NCBI GenBank assembly: GCA_016839905.1
Contig: JAEOTJ010000343.1
Coordinates: 1-7,669, forward strand
Reading direction: 5' to 3'
Origin: Promethearchaeota archaeon
GTDB taxonomy: Archaea; Asgardarchaeota; Lokiarchaeia; Sigynarchaeales; SOKP01
Length of the DNA: 7,669 bases
This document shows, one piece after another, positions 1 to 6,009 of the stretch (the first letter of the stretch is position 1; each line of letters begins with the position of its first letter). Position numbers and translations under genes: made by a program. The notes under the pieces were generated by a model. That model was not told the origin of the DNA, did not search any database, and was given only the letters and a program-made list of their open reading frames with translations.

Positions 1-327
1 AGCCCTATCTATTGCTTTTCTAATCGCGGGACCTACCTCTCTACTTTTAGATGTGCCTACTCCAAGAAAACCATCTGAACCTACAAGTACAACTGCTTTG
101 AATCTACTGCGTTGACCGCTGGCGGTCATCTGCTGTACCATCAGAATTTTGACCACACTCTCCGAGAGTTCTGGCAAGAGCATATCGATAATCTCTTTCT
201 CTTTTACAACCAGGTTATTTTGAAAGATCTTATCTAAAGTTATAAGTCCCTGCTGCACTAGTTCCCCAAGCTTGGTCTTAGGAATCCATTCTTCCTCAAC
301 TCTTCTTCTTCTCTGCATAATTTTCAT
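1..327 (-). CDS. rps5: 30S ribosomal protein uS5 (S5), N-terminal part
   Basis: Small-subunit protein that binds 16S rRNA near the decoding site and mRNA entry and contributes to translational accuracy. The first 109 residues are present; the gene runs off the low-coordinate edge, and archaeal S5 is roughly twice this length. Visible are a basic start (MKIMQRRRR), the archaeal stretch EEEWIPKTKLGELV at about residues 11-24, and the S5 double-stranded-RNA-binding core, with RFKAVVLVGSDGFLGVG at about residues 75-91 and KSREVGPAIRKA at about 94-105. The start is chosen at 327 (ATG). A second in-frame ATG at 318 is nearly as good, because GAGATG lies 6 bases before it, so the true N-terminus may be three residues shorter. 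It follows uL18 after a 15-base gap and is the last visible gene of the downstream unit. Confidence 0.96.
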   Translation of the reverse strand, partial: MKIMQRRRRVEEEWIPKTKLGELVQQGLITLDKIFQNNLVVKEKEIIDMLLPELSESVVKILMVQQMTASGQRSRFKAVVLVGSDGFLGVGTSKSREVGPAIRKAIDRA

Positions 328-342
328 CTCAATGTTTTTAGA

Positions 343-936
343 TTAAGCGATTTTTTCAATATTTTTTATTATATTCGTAAAATTTTGACTAAATTTTAAT
401 GGATCAATATTTTGTTTATTTAAATAACCTGAAAACATTTGTTCGTATTTTTCTGGCTCATTTTTTTTCAAATATTTCGCATATTTTTCGATTTGGGAAC
501 CATTAATTTTTTCTTCAAGATTCTCAGGAAAGAAATCTTCATTGTAAGGAATTTCAATTCCAGATTTTAAAAATCCCTTGAAGGCTGCAAGTACTCGATT
601 TCGATGATAAAATATACCTAAATCAAGAATTACCTCCTGAATGTTTTCTTTTTTTGCTCTTAAACCTGCTAAATAGCCCGTAAGATATGCGGCAGGAATA
701 TTTCCAGTATTAGCCTTCCATCCATAATTTTTTGTTAATTCTTTTGAAAAAGCTGAGACAAGAATTTCGTCTCCTTCTATTTTTGATTTTATAACTTGAA
801 CTCTAACATGATTATTTGATACCCTGATAACTAATCTTAATTTTCGAGATTTTAACAATTTCAATCGACTATGATAATTAGTTTTTCCTTCAGCTCTTCT
901 TCTAAATGGCCTGCGATATCTAGGTCCTCTTGCCAT
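343..936 (-). CDS. rpl18: 50S ribosomal protein uL18 (L18)
   Basis: Large-subunit protein that binds 5S rRNA with uL5 and helps form the central protuberance. It has 197 residues, usual for the archaeal/eukaryotic form, which has a C-terminal extension that bacterial L18 lacks. Visible are the basic start MARGPRYRRPFRRRAEGKTNY, the beta-core KLRLVIRVSNNHVRVQVI (about 32-49), the Gly/Ala-rich helix AAYLTGYLAGLRA (about 82-94), the LDLG turn (about 104-107), and a Lys/Glu-rich helical tail from about 140. The start is well fixed: GGGAGG at 949-944 lies 7 bases before the ATG. It overlaps the end of eL19 by 17 bases, so its ribosome-binding site sits inside the eL19 coding sequence and translational coupling is likely. 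uS5 follows after 15 bases. Confidence 0.97.
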   Translation of the reverse strand: MARGPRYRRPFRRRAEGKTNYHSRLKLLKSRKLRLVIRVSNNHVRVQVIKSKIEGDEILVSAFSKELTKNYGWKANTGNIPAAYLTGYLAGLRAKKENIQEVILDLGIFYHRNRVLAAFKGFLKSGIEIPYNEDFFPENLEEKINGSQIEKYAKYLKKNEPEKYEQMFSGYLNKQNIDPLKFSQNFTNIIKNIEKIA

Positions 937-1396
937 ATTTTTTCCTCCCTCTTTTAATTAATTCTTTTTCCTTAATATGTCGATTTAATTGAGCAACGCT
1001 ATTGAACAATCCCCCTTTAGCGTTTTTATATAATTTTCTATAAGTTGCTGTTGTAATCAATTTGCGATCTCTTAATTTTTTTAACTCCCTTCTTTGAGGT
1101 CTAATTCTTTGTATCCATACCCTTTTTTTAGGAGTCCTAGCCCCTTTTGTACCTTTCCTCTTTCCATAACCACGTCCCCGCCCTCTTTTCTTTCTTTCAT
1201 GATTAACTTTATTACGATAATTTGAAATTCCTTTTTTATAAGATTTTTGAATAATTCCCTCCTTAATTAGATTGCGGATATCTTCGCGAGTAATTGCTAG
1301 CTTAATTTCTGAAATGAGATATGGATCGAAATAAACTCTATTTCTTCCACATTTCAAAATCTCAGCAGCCATTCTTTTTTGAGCATTTAGATTCAT
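920..1396 (-). CDS. rpl19e: 50S ribosomal protein eL19 (L19e)
   Basis: Large-subunit protein found only in archaea and eukaryotes. It binds 23S rRNA and, in eukaryotes, reaches the small subunit in an intersubunit bridge. It has 158 residues. The family pattern is clear throughout: NAQKRMAAEILKCGRNRVYFDP (about 4-25), AITREDIRNLIKEGII (about 34-49), the very basic RNA-binding loop RGRGRGYGKRKGTKGARTPK (about 71-90), then IRPQRRELKKLRD and TYRKLYKNAKGG near 98-129. The ATG at 1396 is preceded by AGGTG with 8 bases between. It lies 33 bases after eL32, and its last codons, which include the uL18 Shine-Dalgarno, overlap uL18 by 17 bases. No anomalies were seen. Confidence 0.97.
   Translation of the reverse strand: MNLNAQKRMAAEILKCGRNRVYFDPYLISEIKLAITREDIRNLIKEGIIQKSYKKGISNYRNKVNHERKKRGRGRGYGKRKGTKGARTPKKRVWIQRIRPQRRELKKLRDRKLITTATYRKLYKNAKGGLFNSVAQLNRHIKEKELIKRGRKKYGKRT
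937..950 (-). promoter_or_regulatory. Shine-Dalgarno of uL18, inside eL19 coding sequence
   Basis: The sequence AGGGAGG, read on the minus strand from 950 to 944, lies 7 bases before the uL18 ATG and matches the archaeal anti-Shine-Dalgarno well. The same bases are part of the eL19 codons for the Arg-Gly-Arg-Lys stretch near its end, so ribosomes finishing eL19 pass over the uL18 initiation site. Confidence 0.75.
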
Positions 1397-1429
1397 ATTA
1401 ATCGCACCTAATCTTCATTATATCTTATT

Positions 1430-1921
1430 TTAATCATTAAGTTCATCAAACATTTCGTCTTTATCATATATTTCATCTTCATCCTCTAAGCCTTCTATTG
1501 ATGAATCTAATAAAGCTTCCAAGCTCTCCATTTCTTTTTGAGAAACTCCAATGTTTAATATTTTAAAATTTTTTGATTGAGCATAATCAATTAAAGGAAG
1601 CCTTTTTTTAGCACCTAATTTGCTTGAAATTTTTAATGCATGAATTTTTGGACTCAATCCGTTCAAATCAGCTTTAGTGGTTATTCTAACTTCTTCATAA
1701 CCAGAAGGATGTAAGCCTCGAATCTTTTTAGGACTTCTATATCCAACTGTTGGTGATTTAACTCCCGATTTCTTTTTTTTGCGTGTTTTTGAATCGATTC
1801 CTCTTGCCTTTCTCCAAGAATCTTTAACTCTTACATAGCGCCATGATTCAACACGCCTAAATGAAGGCCTTTTTTTCTTCATTTTCTGCCGAATTTTTAT
1901 TAATCTCTTATTATTTTGCAT
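1430..1921 (-). CDS. rpl32e: 50S ribosomal protein eL32 (L32e) with acidic C-terminal tail
   Basis: Large-subunit protein of archaea and eukaryotes that binds 23S rRNA. It has 163 residues. The conserved core lies at about residues 18-125: RPSFRRVESWRYVRVKDSWRK, then RGIDSKTRKKKK, VGYRSPKKIRGLHPSGYEEV (about 59-78), and HALKISSKLGAKKR (about 94-107). Beyond the core is a tail (about 130-163) with 16 acidic residues in 34 positions, ending DEMFDELND. I do not recall such a tail as a standard feature of this family. The ATG at 1921 has a very strong Shine-Dalgarno (AGGAGGGGATGAT, beginning in the uL6 stop codon), which favours it over the internal Met14. It follows uL6 by 15 bases. Confidence 0.96.
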   Translation of the reverse strand: MQNNKRLIKIRQKMKKKRPSFRRVESWRYVRVKDSWRKARGIDSKTRKKKKSGVKSPTVGYRSPKKIRGLHPSGYEEVRITTKADLNGLSPKIHALKISSKLGAKKRLPLIDYAQSKNFKILNIGVSQKEMESLEALLDSSIEGLEDEDEIYDKDEMFDELND

Positions 1922-1936
1922 TGTATCATCCCCTCC

Positions 1937-2518
1937 TTACTTTATCTCCCATAATATTTCGTCCCCTAACATTTTTTTATATAAATATACACCATCTTGA
2001 AAGACTCTTGGATCTTTTTTTTTTATTCGGCAGCATCTCTTAACGTTTGCAGCTGTTTGACCTAAAAGTTCTTTATCAGGCCCCTCAAAAATTACATCAT
2101 CATTTTTGACTGTTATTTTAACATGCTCAGGATATTTTGTTCTTCTTGGGGCTCTTTCGCCTAGAAAATTCACGATATGGATTTCTTTATCTTTTTCTTT
2201 AACCTCGATATTACAAGGGAAATGGGAATAACAGATCTTGCTTATATACTTATAATTTATTTGAACACCAAGGATTAGATTTTTTACTATTGATGTTATT
2301 GTTCCAATTAAAGCTTGAGTTTTATTTCTCGGAAAATAGGCTGAAAATATGATTTTTTTTCCTTCTATTGAAATTTTAATGCCACTTGCATGGCCAAAAT
2401 CTTTTAATAGAGGCCCTCCTTTGGAACCCTTAATAATAACTCGATTATTGTCATCAACCTTAATGTCTACTCCCTTAGGAATTTCCAGTTCTTCTCTCAT
2501 TAAAGCTGTTTTTACCAT
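1937..2518 (-). CDS. rpl6: 50S ribosomal protein uL6 (L6)
   Basis: Large-subunit protein near the factor-binding region and the sarcin-ricin loop, built of two similar alpha/beta domains. It has 193 residues, a normal archaeal length. The first domain includes EELEIPKGVDI and IIKGSKGGPLLKDF (about 28-41). The second includes VNFLGERAPRR (about 116-126), GPDKELLGQTAANVKRCCRI (about 146-165), and KDPRVFQDGVYLYKK (about 168-182), all strong family signatures. The ATG at 2518 has AGGTAATGA upstream (2530-2522) and gives the usual archaeal MVK start, so Met7 is less likely. It follows uS8 by 21 bases and precedes eL32 by 15. Two adjacent cysteines (162-163) replace residues that are usually not Cys, with no evident function. 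Confidence 0.97.
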   Translation of the reverse strand: MVKTALMREELEIPKGVDIKVDDNNRVIIKGSKGGPLLKDFGHASGIKISIEGKKIIFSAYFPRNKTQALIGTITSIVKNLILGVQINYKYISKICYSHFPCNIEVKEKDKEIHIVNFLGERAPRRTKYPEHVKITVKNDDVIFEGPDKELLGQTAANVKRCCRIKKKDPRVFQDGVYLYKKMLGDEILWEIK

Positions 2519-2539
2519 TCTTCATTACCTAATTTTTTT

Positions 2540-2923
2540 CTAATAAATATAACATAAAGTCATCCCGCCAATGTTTTTCTCTTCAGCTTCTTTCATAGTT
2601 ATGATTCCCTGATTTGTAGATAAAATGATCAGGCCTAAACCAGGAGCTGGTAATAATCGCCGTTCGAGTTGCTCGAACTGGGATACTTTATAGTTCAAGC
2701 GCATTAGAGCCATGCATTCATTGATTTTACCTAATAAAGCTATTTTAAATTTATTATTGCGCCCATCTTCGAATCTTTCGAATTCTCCGATATATGCTTT
2801 CGCTTGGAATATGCGTAATACTCTCTGAAGTAATTTACTGGCAGGACTTATAATAGCTTCTTTCATTTTTGCTCTTTCGGCGTTTTTAAGCATATTCATT
2901 GCGTCAGCCAATGTATTGGTCAT
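2540..2923 (-). CDS. rps8: 30S ribosomal protein uS8 (S8)
   Basis: Primary 16S rRNA-binding protein that organises the central domain of the small subunit. It has 127 residues from the ATG at 2923 (MTNTLADAMNML). A GTG at 2932 would add three residues (MKK). I prefer the ATG because GTGA sits 6 bases ahead of it and no such signal precedes the GTG, but the longer form is close to the eukaryotic N-terminus and remains possible. Signatures are PASKLLQRVLRIFQ and YIGEFERFEDGR in the N-terminal domain, and RRLLPAPGLGLIILST with the C-terminal IGGMTLCYIY. Unlike the genes around it, it is preceded by about 300 non-coding bases with a TATA-like element, so it probably opens a second transcription unit with uL6 21 bases downstream. 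Confidence 0.96.
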   Translation of the reverse strand: MTNTLADAMNMLKNAERAKMKEAIISPASKLLQRVLRIFQAKAYIGEFERFEDGRNNKFKIALLGKINECMALMRLNYKVSQFEQLERRLLPAPGLGLIILSTNQGIITMKEAEEKNIGGMTLCYIY

Positions 2924-2955
2924 TTTTTTCACTTTGTTTATACTTCTATTTAATT

Positions 2956-2968
2956 TCCAATATATTAA
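2956..2968 (-). promoter_or_regulatory. Putative archaeal promoter (TATA-like) for the uS8 unit
   Basis: The minus-strand sequence TTAATATATTGG resembles the archaeal TATA box. Its centre near 2963 is about 40 bases before the uS8 ATG. Transcription starting 25-27 bases downstream would begin near 2937 and leave a leader of about 14 bases carrying GTGA. The surrounding DNA is so A+T-rich that a chance match is quite possible. Confidence 0.4.
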
Positions 2969-3024
2969 TTAATTTTAAAGATAAAAATGATAAGTTAATT
3001 AAAAAAGGGTCTTGATTATCAAAG

Positions 3025-3049
3025 TTCTTACAATTAGATTTTGTAAGAA
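3025..3049. repeat. Perfect 9-bp inverted repeat (hairpin)
   Basis: TTCTTACAA at 3025-3033 is exactly complementary to TTGTAAGAA at 3041-3049, with a 7-base loop. On the plus strand, G3024 and T3050 can form a wobble pair, and two more A-U pairs extend the stem to 12. On the transcribed (minus) strand that position is an A-C mismatch. A shorter palindrome, TTGAT-T-ATCAA, lies beside it at 3012-3022, and CTTGA (3011-3015) could pair with TCAAG (3055-3059). It may be an RNA control element, a protein-binding site, or chance in A+T-rich DNA. Confidence 0.55.
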
Positions 3050-3156
3050 TTTATTCAAGCTACTTATAAATTGACATGAGAGTACCTAATTATCTTTACA
3101 CTTTATTGTTCTATTTAATAAAGAATTGAATTTTAATTTTATTAATTTAAAATTTT

Positions 3157-3231
3157 AAAAAAAATAAAATAGACATTTTCTATAAAAAGAAATGATTAAT
3201 TATAAATTAAAAGTTTTTTTTAAAAATAAGA
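3157..3231 (-). terminator. Putative T-tract termination region after uS14
   Basis: On the minus strand the uS14 stop is followed within a few bases by a five-T run (3226-3222), more T-rich sequence, and a run of eight T (3164-3157). Archaeal RNA polymerase terminates at T-rich tracts without needing a hairpin, so this is a plausible end for the uL22-to-uS14 transcript. Background A+T content makes the call tentative. Confidence 0.35.
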
Positions 3232-3384
3232 TTAGTCATATCGGCGGAATCCAATATCCTTTCCAATTTCATAAAAACATCTACGACATATGTTTAATCC
3301 ATACCTTCTAATAATTCCCCTATGAGTATGGCAACGTCTACATTCACGCTTTCCCTTACCAGAGCTAACATTTGACTGAGGCAT
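3232..3384 (-). CDS. rps14: 30S ribosomal protein uS14 (S14), zinc-binding type
   Basis: Small-subunit head protein. It has 50 residues beginning MPQSNVSSGKGKRECRRC and ending GFRRYD, a normal length for the archaeal/eukaryotic zinc form. The zinc site is complete: Cys15-x2-Cys18 and Cys33-x2-Cys36, separated by 14 residues. The start is supported by AGGAGTG at 3397-3391, 6 bases before the ATG, a strong match to the archaeal Shine-Dalgarno. It lies 18 bases downstream of uL5, as in other archaea, so it is co-transcribed with uL5. It is then followed by the long spacer before uS8, which makes it the likely last gene of the first unit. It is too short for many gene finders and easy to miss. 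Confidence 0.97.
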   Translation of the reverse strand: MPQSNVSSGKGKRECRRCHTHRGIIRRYGLNICRRCFYEIGKDIGFRRYD

Positions 3385-3402
3385 TAATTCCACTCCTAAT
3401 AT

Positions 3403-3993
3403 TTATAAAAATTCTAAATCCAATTCTTTTACAATATCTACATTAAAATTTTTCTTTAAAAAATATTGTGCTTCTTGTTTTGATACATAATGATGTTTTG
3501 AGATTTTAGCTCGCCTTGCCCTTCGAGATTTTACTCTCATTCCAGGCCTTATAATTCTTCCGCATACATCCAAACCCCAGATACCCAAGAGATTATCATA
3601 TTCGATTCCCGGAATTGAAATATGTTCCCGAATTCCAAAACCGAAATTTCCAAAGTCGTCAAATGATTGACGGAGCATTTTATTATTATTTACTATCAAT
3701 AATCTTATTAACAATTTTTCAGCTTCTTTACCTCTAATAGTGACTTTTGTTCCAATCGGACGACCTTTTCTTAGATTAAATTCCTTTACATTAGTTTTTG
3801 ATATGGTTTTTAGTGCTTTCTTCCCAGAAATTGTTTCTAATGCAGTGACTGCCCTTTCCAGTTCTTCTCCCCCACCTCCTACACCAATATTCAAAACTAA
3901 CTTTTCTAAAAAGGGTTTTCTCATTGGATTCTTTTTCCATATTTCTTCATAATTGGTTGTAGTTTTCACTTGCTTTTTAGTTTTGGTTGACAT
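3403..3993 (-). CDS. rpl5: 50S ribosomal protein uL5 (L5)
   Basis: Large-subunit central protuberance protein that binds 5S rRNA and contacts the P-site tRNA and the small-subunit head. It has 196 residues, close to the archaeal norm with a slightly longer start (about 20 polar residues before the core). Signatures in order: NPMRKPFLEKLVLNIGVG (about 22-39), NLRKGRPIGTKVTIRG (about 73-88), SFDDFGNFGFGIREHISIPG (about 110-129), and the basic region RPGMRVKSRRARRAKISK (about 149-166). The ATG at 3993 is preceded by AAGGATG (4009-4003). It sits 21 bases after eS4 and 18 before uS14, consistent with one operon. Confidence 0.97.
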   Translation of the reverse strand: MSTKTKKQVKTTTNYEEIWKKNPMRKPFLEKLVLNIGVGGGGEELERAVTALETISGKKALKTISKTNVKEFNLRKGRPIGTKVTIRGKEAEKLLIRLLIVNNNKMLRQSFDDFGNFGFGIREHISIPGIEYDNLLGIWGLDVCGRIIRPGMRVKSRRARRAKISKHHYVSKQEAQYFLKKNFNVDIVKELDLEFL

Positions 3994-4014
3994 TTTAATC
4001 TACATCCTTATTTT

Positions 4015-4770
4015 TCATACGGGGGTTGGTATATTTATTTCACTATCAGTTTCACCAATAGGAAAGATATAGTCATAGGAGGTTTGAATTTTCTCTCCAT
4101 TTTTAGTCTCTATAGTTACTGTACTTGCGTTTGGTCCAAATCTCTTAGATATTTCAATCACTTTTCCAAGCCCCCCAATATTCTTGCCAGCACATATAAG
4201 CCCCATTACTCCAGATTCAAGTTTAATATACTTAAGTATTTCTTGATCAGGTAAAGATATCTTTAGTACACTATGCATACTATATTTATCTTCTTTTGGT
4301 TTCTTTGGGTCACTTACCCGTATCAGAATATTTCTTCCATCATGTAAATTCAATTGTATATGACCTCCTTTAACAGTAGTTTTATTTGCTAGCCTACATA
4401 ATTTATAAATGCTTTCTCCTTCAGAAATCTCGTGTAAGATTAGACCATAATGTGAATCAGGAAGAATACGATAATATTTTTTTATCTTTGGAATGCTTAA
4501 CACATCCATTAATCCAACGGGGAAAGATTTATTTCTAACCACCTTCCCGTCAATCATAAAATACCCCAAACCAATTAACTTTTTAGCTTCTCTGTGGGTT
4601 GATACTATCTTTAAAAGATCTCTTATGATATATAAAAGAGGTAAGCAAAATTTCTTCGAATGAGGTCCTGGAGAAGGATTAATAAAAAATTTACCGTGTT
4701 TCCTCTTAATTTGTAAATGTGCTGGTGTATTTAACCTTTTTAATCTCTTTGTACCTCCATGTCTAGTCAT
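4015..4770 (-). CDS. rps4e: 30S ribosomal protein eS4 (S4e)
   Basis: Small-subunit protein specific to archaea and eukaryotes, unrelated in overall fold to bacterial S4 although it carries an S4-type RNA-binding segment. It has 251 residues, normal for archaea. Visible are the basic N-terminus with HGGTKRLKRLNTPAH, the segment INPSPGPHSKKFCLPLL (about 30-46), an S4-like domain with REAKKLIGLGYFMIDGKVVR (about 60-79), FPVGLMDVLSIP (about 83-94), TTVKGGHIQLNLHDGRN (about 131-147), and a KOW-like segment with GLICAGKNIGGLGKVIEI (about 190-207). The ATG overlaps the uL24 stop as ATGA, with GAGGT (4779-4775) four bases upstream, indicating coupled translation. uL5 follows after 21 bases. Confidence 0.97.
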   Translation of the reverse strand: MTRHGGTKRLKRLNTPAHLQIKRKHGKFFINPSPGPHSKKFCLPLLYIIRDLLKIVSTHREAKKLIGLGYFMIDGKVVRNKSFPVGLMDVLSIPKIKKYYRILPDSHYGLILHEISEGESIYKLCRLANKTTVKGGHIQLNLHDGRNILIRVSDPKKPKEDKYSMHSVLKISLPDQEILKYIKLESGVMGLICAGKNIGGLGKVIEISKRFGPNASTVTIETKNGEKIQTSYDYIFPIGETDSEINIPTPV

Positions 4771-5213
4771 TTATACCTCTCATCCTCCATTTTTCCTTTT
4801 CCTTTCTTGGGAGGTAATAAATCTTCTTCCCATTTCATAAAACCAGCTTTTCTTTCAATCATACTGGCTCGCCATCCATCCATCCGCTTTCCCTCCCGTT
4901 TTAGTTTACTGATTATTACTTTAGATATATGGATTGAGGGGTGATATTGTGTACCATCTGTCTTTTCAAATGCAGCCTCTTTAATTTTAACACGTAGATT
5001 CTTAGTAATTTCAACTACTTCTCCTTCAAAGTCTTTATATTCACCACTTATTATACGTACTTGATCCCCTACCCTAAGCGGGACTCTCTTGATTCCATAA
5101 TCTTCACGCAGAAAATCTGCTAATCTACAAGATAATAATTTCGATCTTTGATGGTTTTTAAAATTATAAAGCGCCTTGCGCTGTTTTCCAGGTTTTTTTG
5201 ATTTTACTCTCAT
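4767..5213 (-). CDS. rpl24: 50S ribosomal protein uL24 (L24)
   Basis: Large-subunit assembly-initiating protein that binds 23S rRNA near the exit tunnel. It has 148 residues. Visible are the basic start MRVKSKKPGKQRKAL, a KOW motif in VGDQVRIISGEYKDFEGEVVEI (about 48-69), IHISKVIISKLK (about 94-105), and a C-terminal extension with KRMDGWRASMIERKA (about 109-123) ending in a charged segment (LPPKKGKGKMEDERYK). The start is the only sensible ATG, but no Shine-Dalgarno is visible in the 22-base gap after uL14. That gap is AT-only apart from a few G residues. The end overlaps eS4 by an ATGA. The C-terminal region from about 105 lacks a counterpart in short bacterial L24. Confidence 0.95.
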   Translation of the reverse strand: MRVKSKKPGKQRKALYNFKNHQRSKLLSCRLADFLREDYGIKRVPLRVGDQVRIISGEYKDFEGEVVEITKNLRVKIKEAAFEKTDGTQYHPSIHISKVIISKLKREGKRMDGWRASMIERKAGFMKWEEDLLPPKKGKGKMEDERYK

Positions 5214-5235
5214 TTTTTATACTATTTCATTATAT

Positions 5236-5661
5236 TTATATAATTAATGATGATATAGAGGCGAGACGTGGATAAATTTCTGCAGCTTCACGAGCAATTG
5301 GTCCCCGAATTTCGGTACCTTTGGGATCTCCTTCCTTTGATATGAGAACACCTGCATTATCTTCAAAACATATATGAGTCCCCTCTTTTCGTCTAAATAT
5401 CCTTTTTTGCCTGACGATTACGGCTTTCAATATATTTCCTCGTAATTCAGGTTTGCCTTTTTTAACTGTCACAGTTACCATATCTCCTACAGTGGCTTTT
5501 GGAAGCCTACGTTGTCGGTTTCCACTTCGATCACAATTGATAATTTGGGCAATTTTTGCTCCTGAATTGTCTATAATTATTAATTTTGTCCCATTTTGTA
5601 CTCCATAACTAGTTCTAGCCTTGACTACTCGTTTCATTCCAGTTTTTCTTCTTGTTCCCAT
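5236..5661 (-). CDS. rpl14: 50S ribosomal protein uL14 (L14)
   Basis: Large-subunit protein at the subunit interface, near the intersubunit bridges and the factor-binding area. It has 141 residues, standard for archaea/eukaryotes with the N-terminal extension GTRRKTGMKRVVKARTSYG. The beta-barrel core includes LIIIDNSGAKIAQIINC (about 27-43), VGDMVTVTVKKGKPELRG (about 58-75), VIVRQKRIFRRKEG (about 81-94), and the signature GTEIRGPIAREAAEIYPRLA (about 115-134). Its ATG directly follows the uS17 stop (TAAATG), with AGGGG (5675-5671) nine bases upstream, so translation is probably coupled. The C-terminus (SISSLII) is ordinary. Confidence 0.97.
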   Translation of the reverse strand: MGTRRKTGMKRVVKARTSYGVQNGTKLIIIDNSGAKIAQIINCDRSGNRQRRLPKATVGDMVTVTVKKGKPELRGNILKAVIVRQKRIFRRKEGTHICFEDNAGVLISKEGDPKGTEIRGPIAREAAEIYPRLASISSLII

Positions 5662-6009
5662 TTAGGCCATCCCCTTAGATTTTAATTTATCTATAATAAT
5701 AAAAGCCTTTGTTTTAGAAATCTTACGAGATTCGCCAACAATTACCATATCTCCGATTTGAATTTCATTTCTTAAACATTCTGGTAAATGACATGCCATT
5801 CTAGAATTTCGGCGTTCATAGCGTTGATATTTTTTTATAAATTGAACATAATCCTGTCTTATAATAATAGTATTCTTAGATTTTTTAGAAACTACTAAAC
5901 CATTTGTAATTTTACCCCTGATACGAGTACTCCCGTGAAAGGGGCAAGATATGTCATTACATTTCTCTTTAGGGGGAATAATTCCAGGTATGCCGATATT
6001 TTTGCTCAT
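5662..6009 (-). CDS. rps17: 30S ribosomal protein uS17 (S17)
   Basis: Primary 16S rRNA-binding small-subunit protein with an OB-fold. It has 115 residues, the archaeal size. Visible are NIGIPGIIPPKEKCNDISCP (about 4-23), FHGSTRIRGKITNGLVV, KKYQRYERRNSRM (about 59-71), IGDMVIVGESRKISKTKAF (about 85-103). Two C-x4-C pairs (Cys17/Cys22 and Cys73/Cys78) are present; the first is common in archaeal S17, the second is less usual as far as I recall. The ATG overlaps the RNase P protein stop as ATGA and has GAGGT (6021-6017) seven bases upstream. uL14 begins immediately after its stop. Confidence 0.97.
   Translation of the reverse strand: MSKNIGIPGIIPPKEKCNDISCPFHGSTRIRGKITNGLVVSKKSKNTIIIRQDYVQFIKKYQRYERRNSRMACHLPECLRNEIQIGDMVIVGESRKISKTKAFIIIDKLKSKGMA

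Larger units (their letters stand above)
2924..3231. other. Non-coding spacer between uS14 and uS8
   Basis: About 300 bases without a credible gene. In the direction of transcription it holds T-tracts directly after the uS14 stop, a second stretch with eight consecutive T (3164-3157), a 9-bp perfect inverted repeat (3025-3049), a six-T run near 3001-3006, and a TATA-like element near 2963. Open frames here are at most about 17 codons when independent of uS14 and lack ribosome-binding sites. No tRNA-like or C/D-box-like structure was recognised. The likely role is a transcription boundary with a new promoter, possibly also an RNA control element for the uS8 unit. Confidence 0.6.

Noticed and set aside
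1861..2543. Plus-strand open frames of about 60 codons over eL32/uL6/uS8
   Set aside because: They are antisense to clear ribosomal genes, hydrophobic as expected from reverse-reading Lys/Glu-rich coding, and without ribosome-binding sites.
3077..3130. 17-codon plus-strand frame (MRVPNYLYTLLFYLIKN)
   Set aside because: It is short, A+T-driven and hydrophobic with no upstream signal; chance is the simplest explanation.
2941..3231. Possible tRNA, C/D-box RNA or CRISPR repeat in the spacer
   Set aside because: No cloverleaf, no clear box pairs and no spaced direct repeats were found; the only structure is the inverted repeat reported separately.
3193..3309. Plus-strand frame of about 38 codons starting in the spacer
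   Set aside because: It runs into the reverse of uS14, has no ribosome-binding site, and its product is of biased composition with no recognisable motif.
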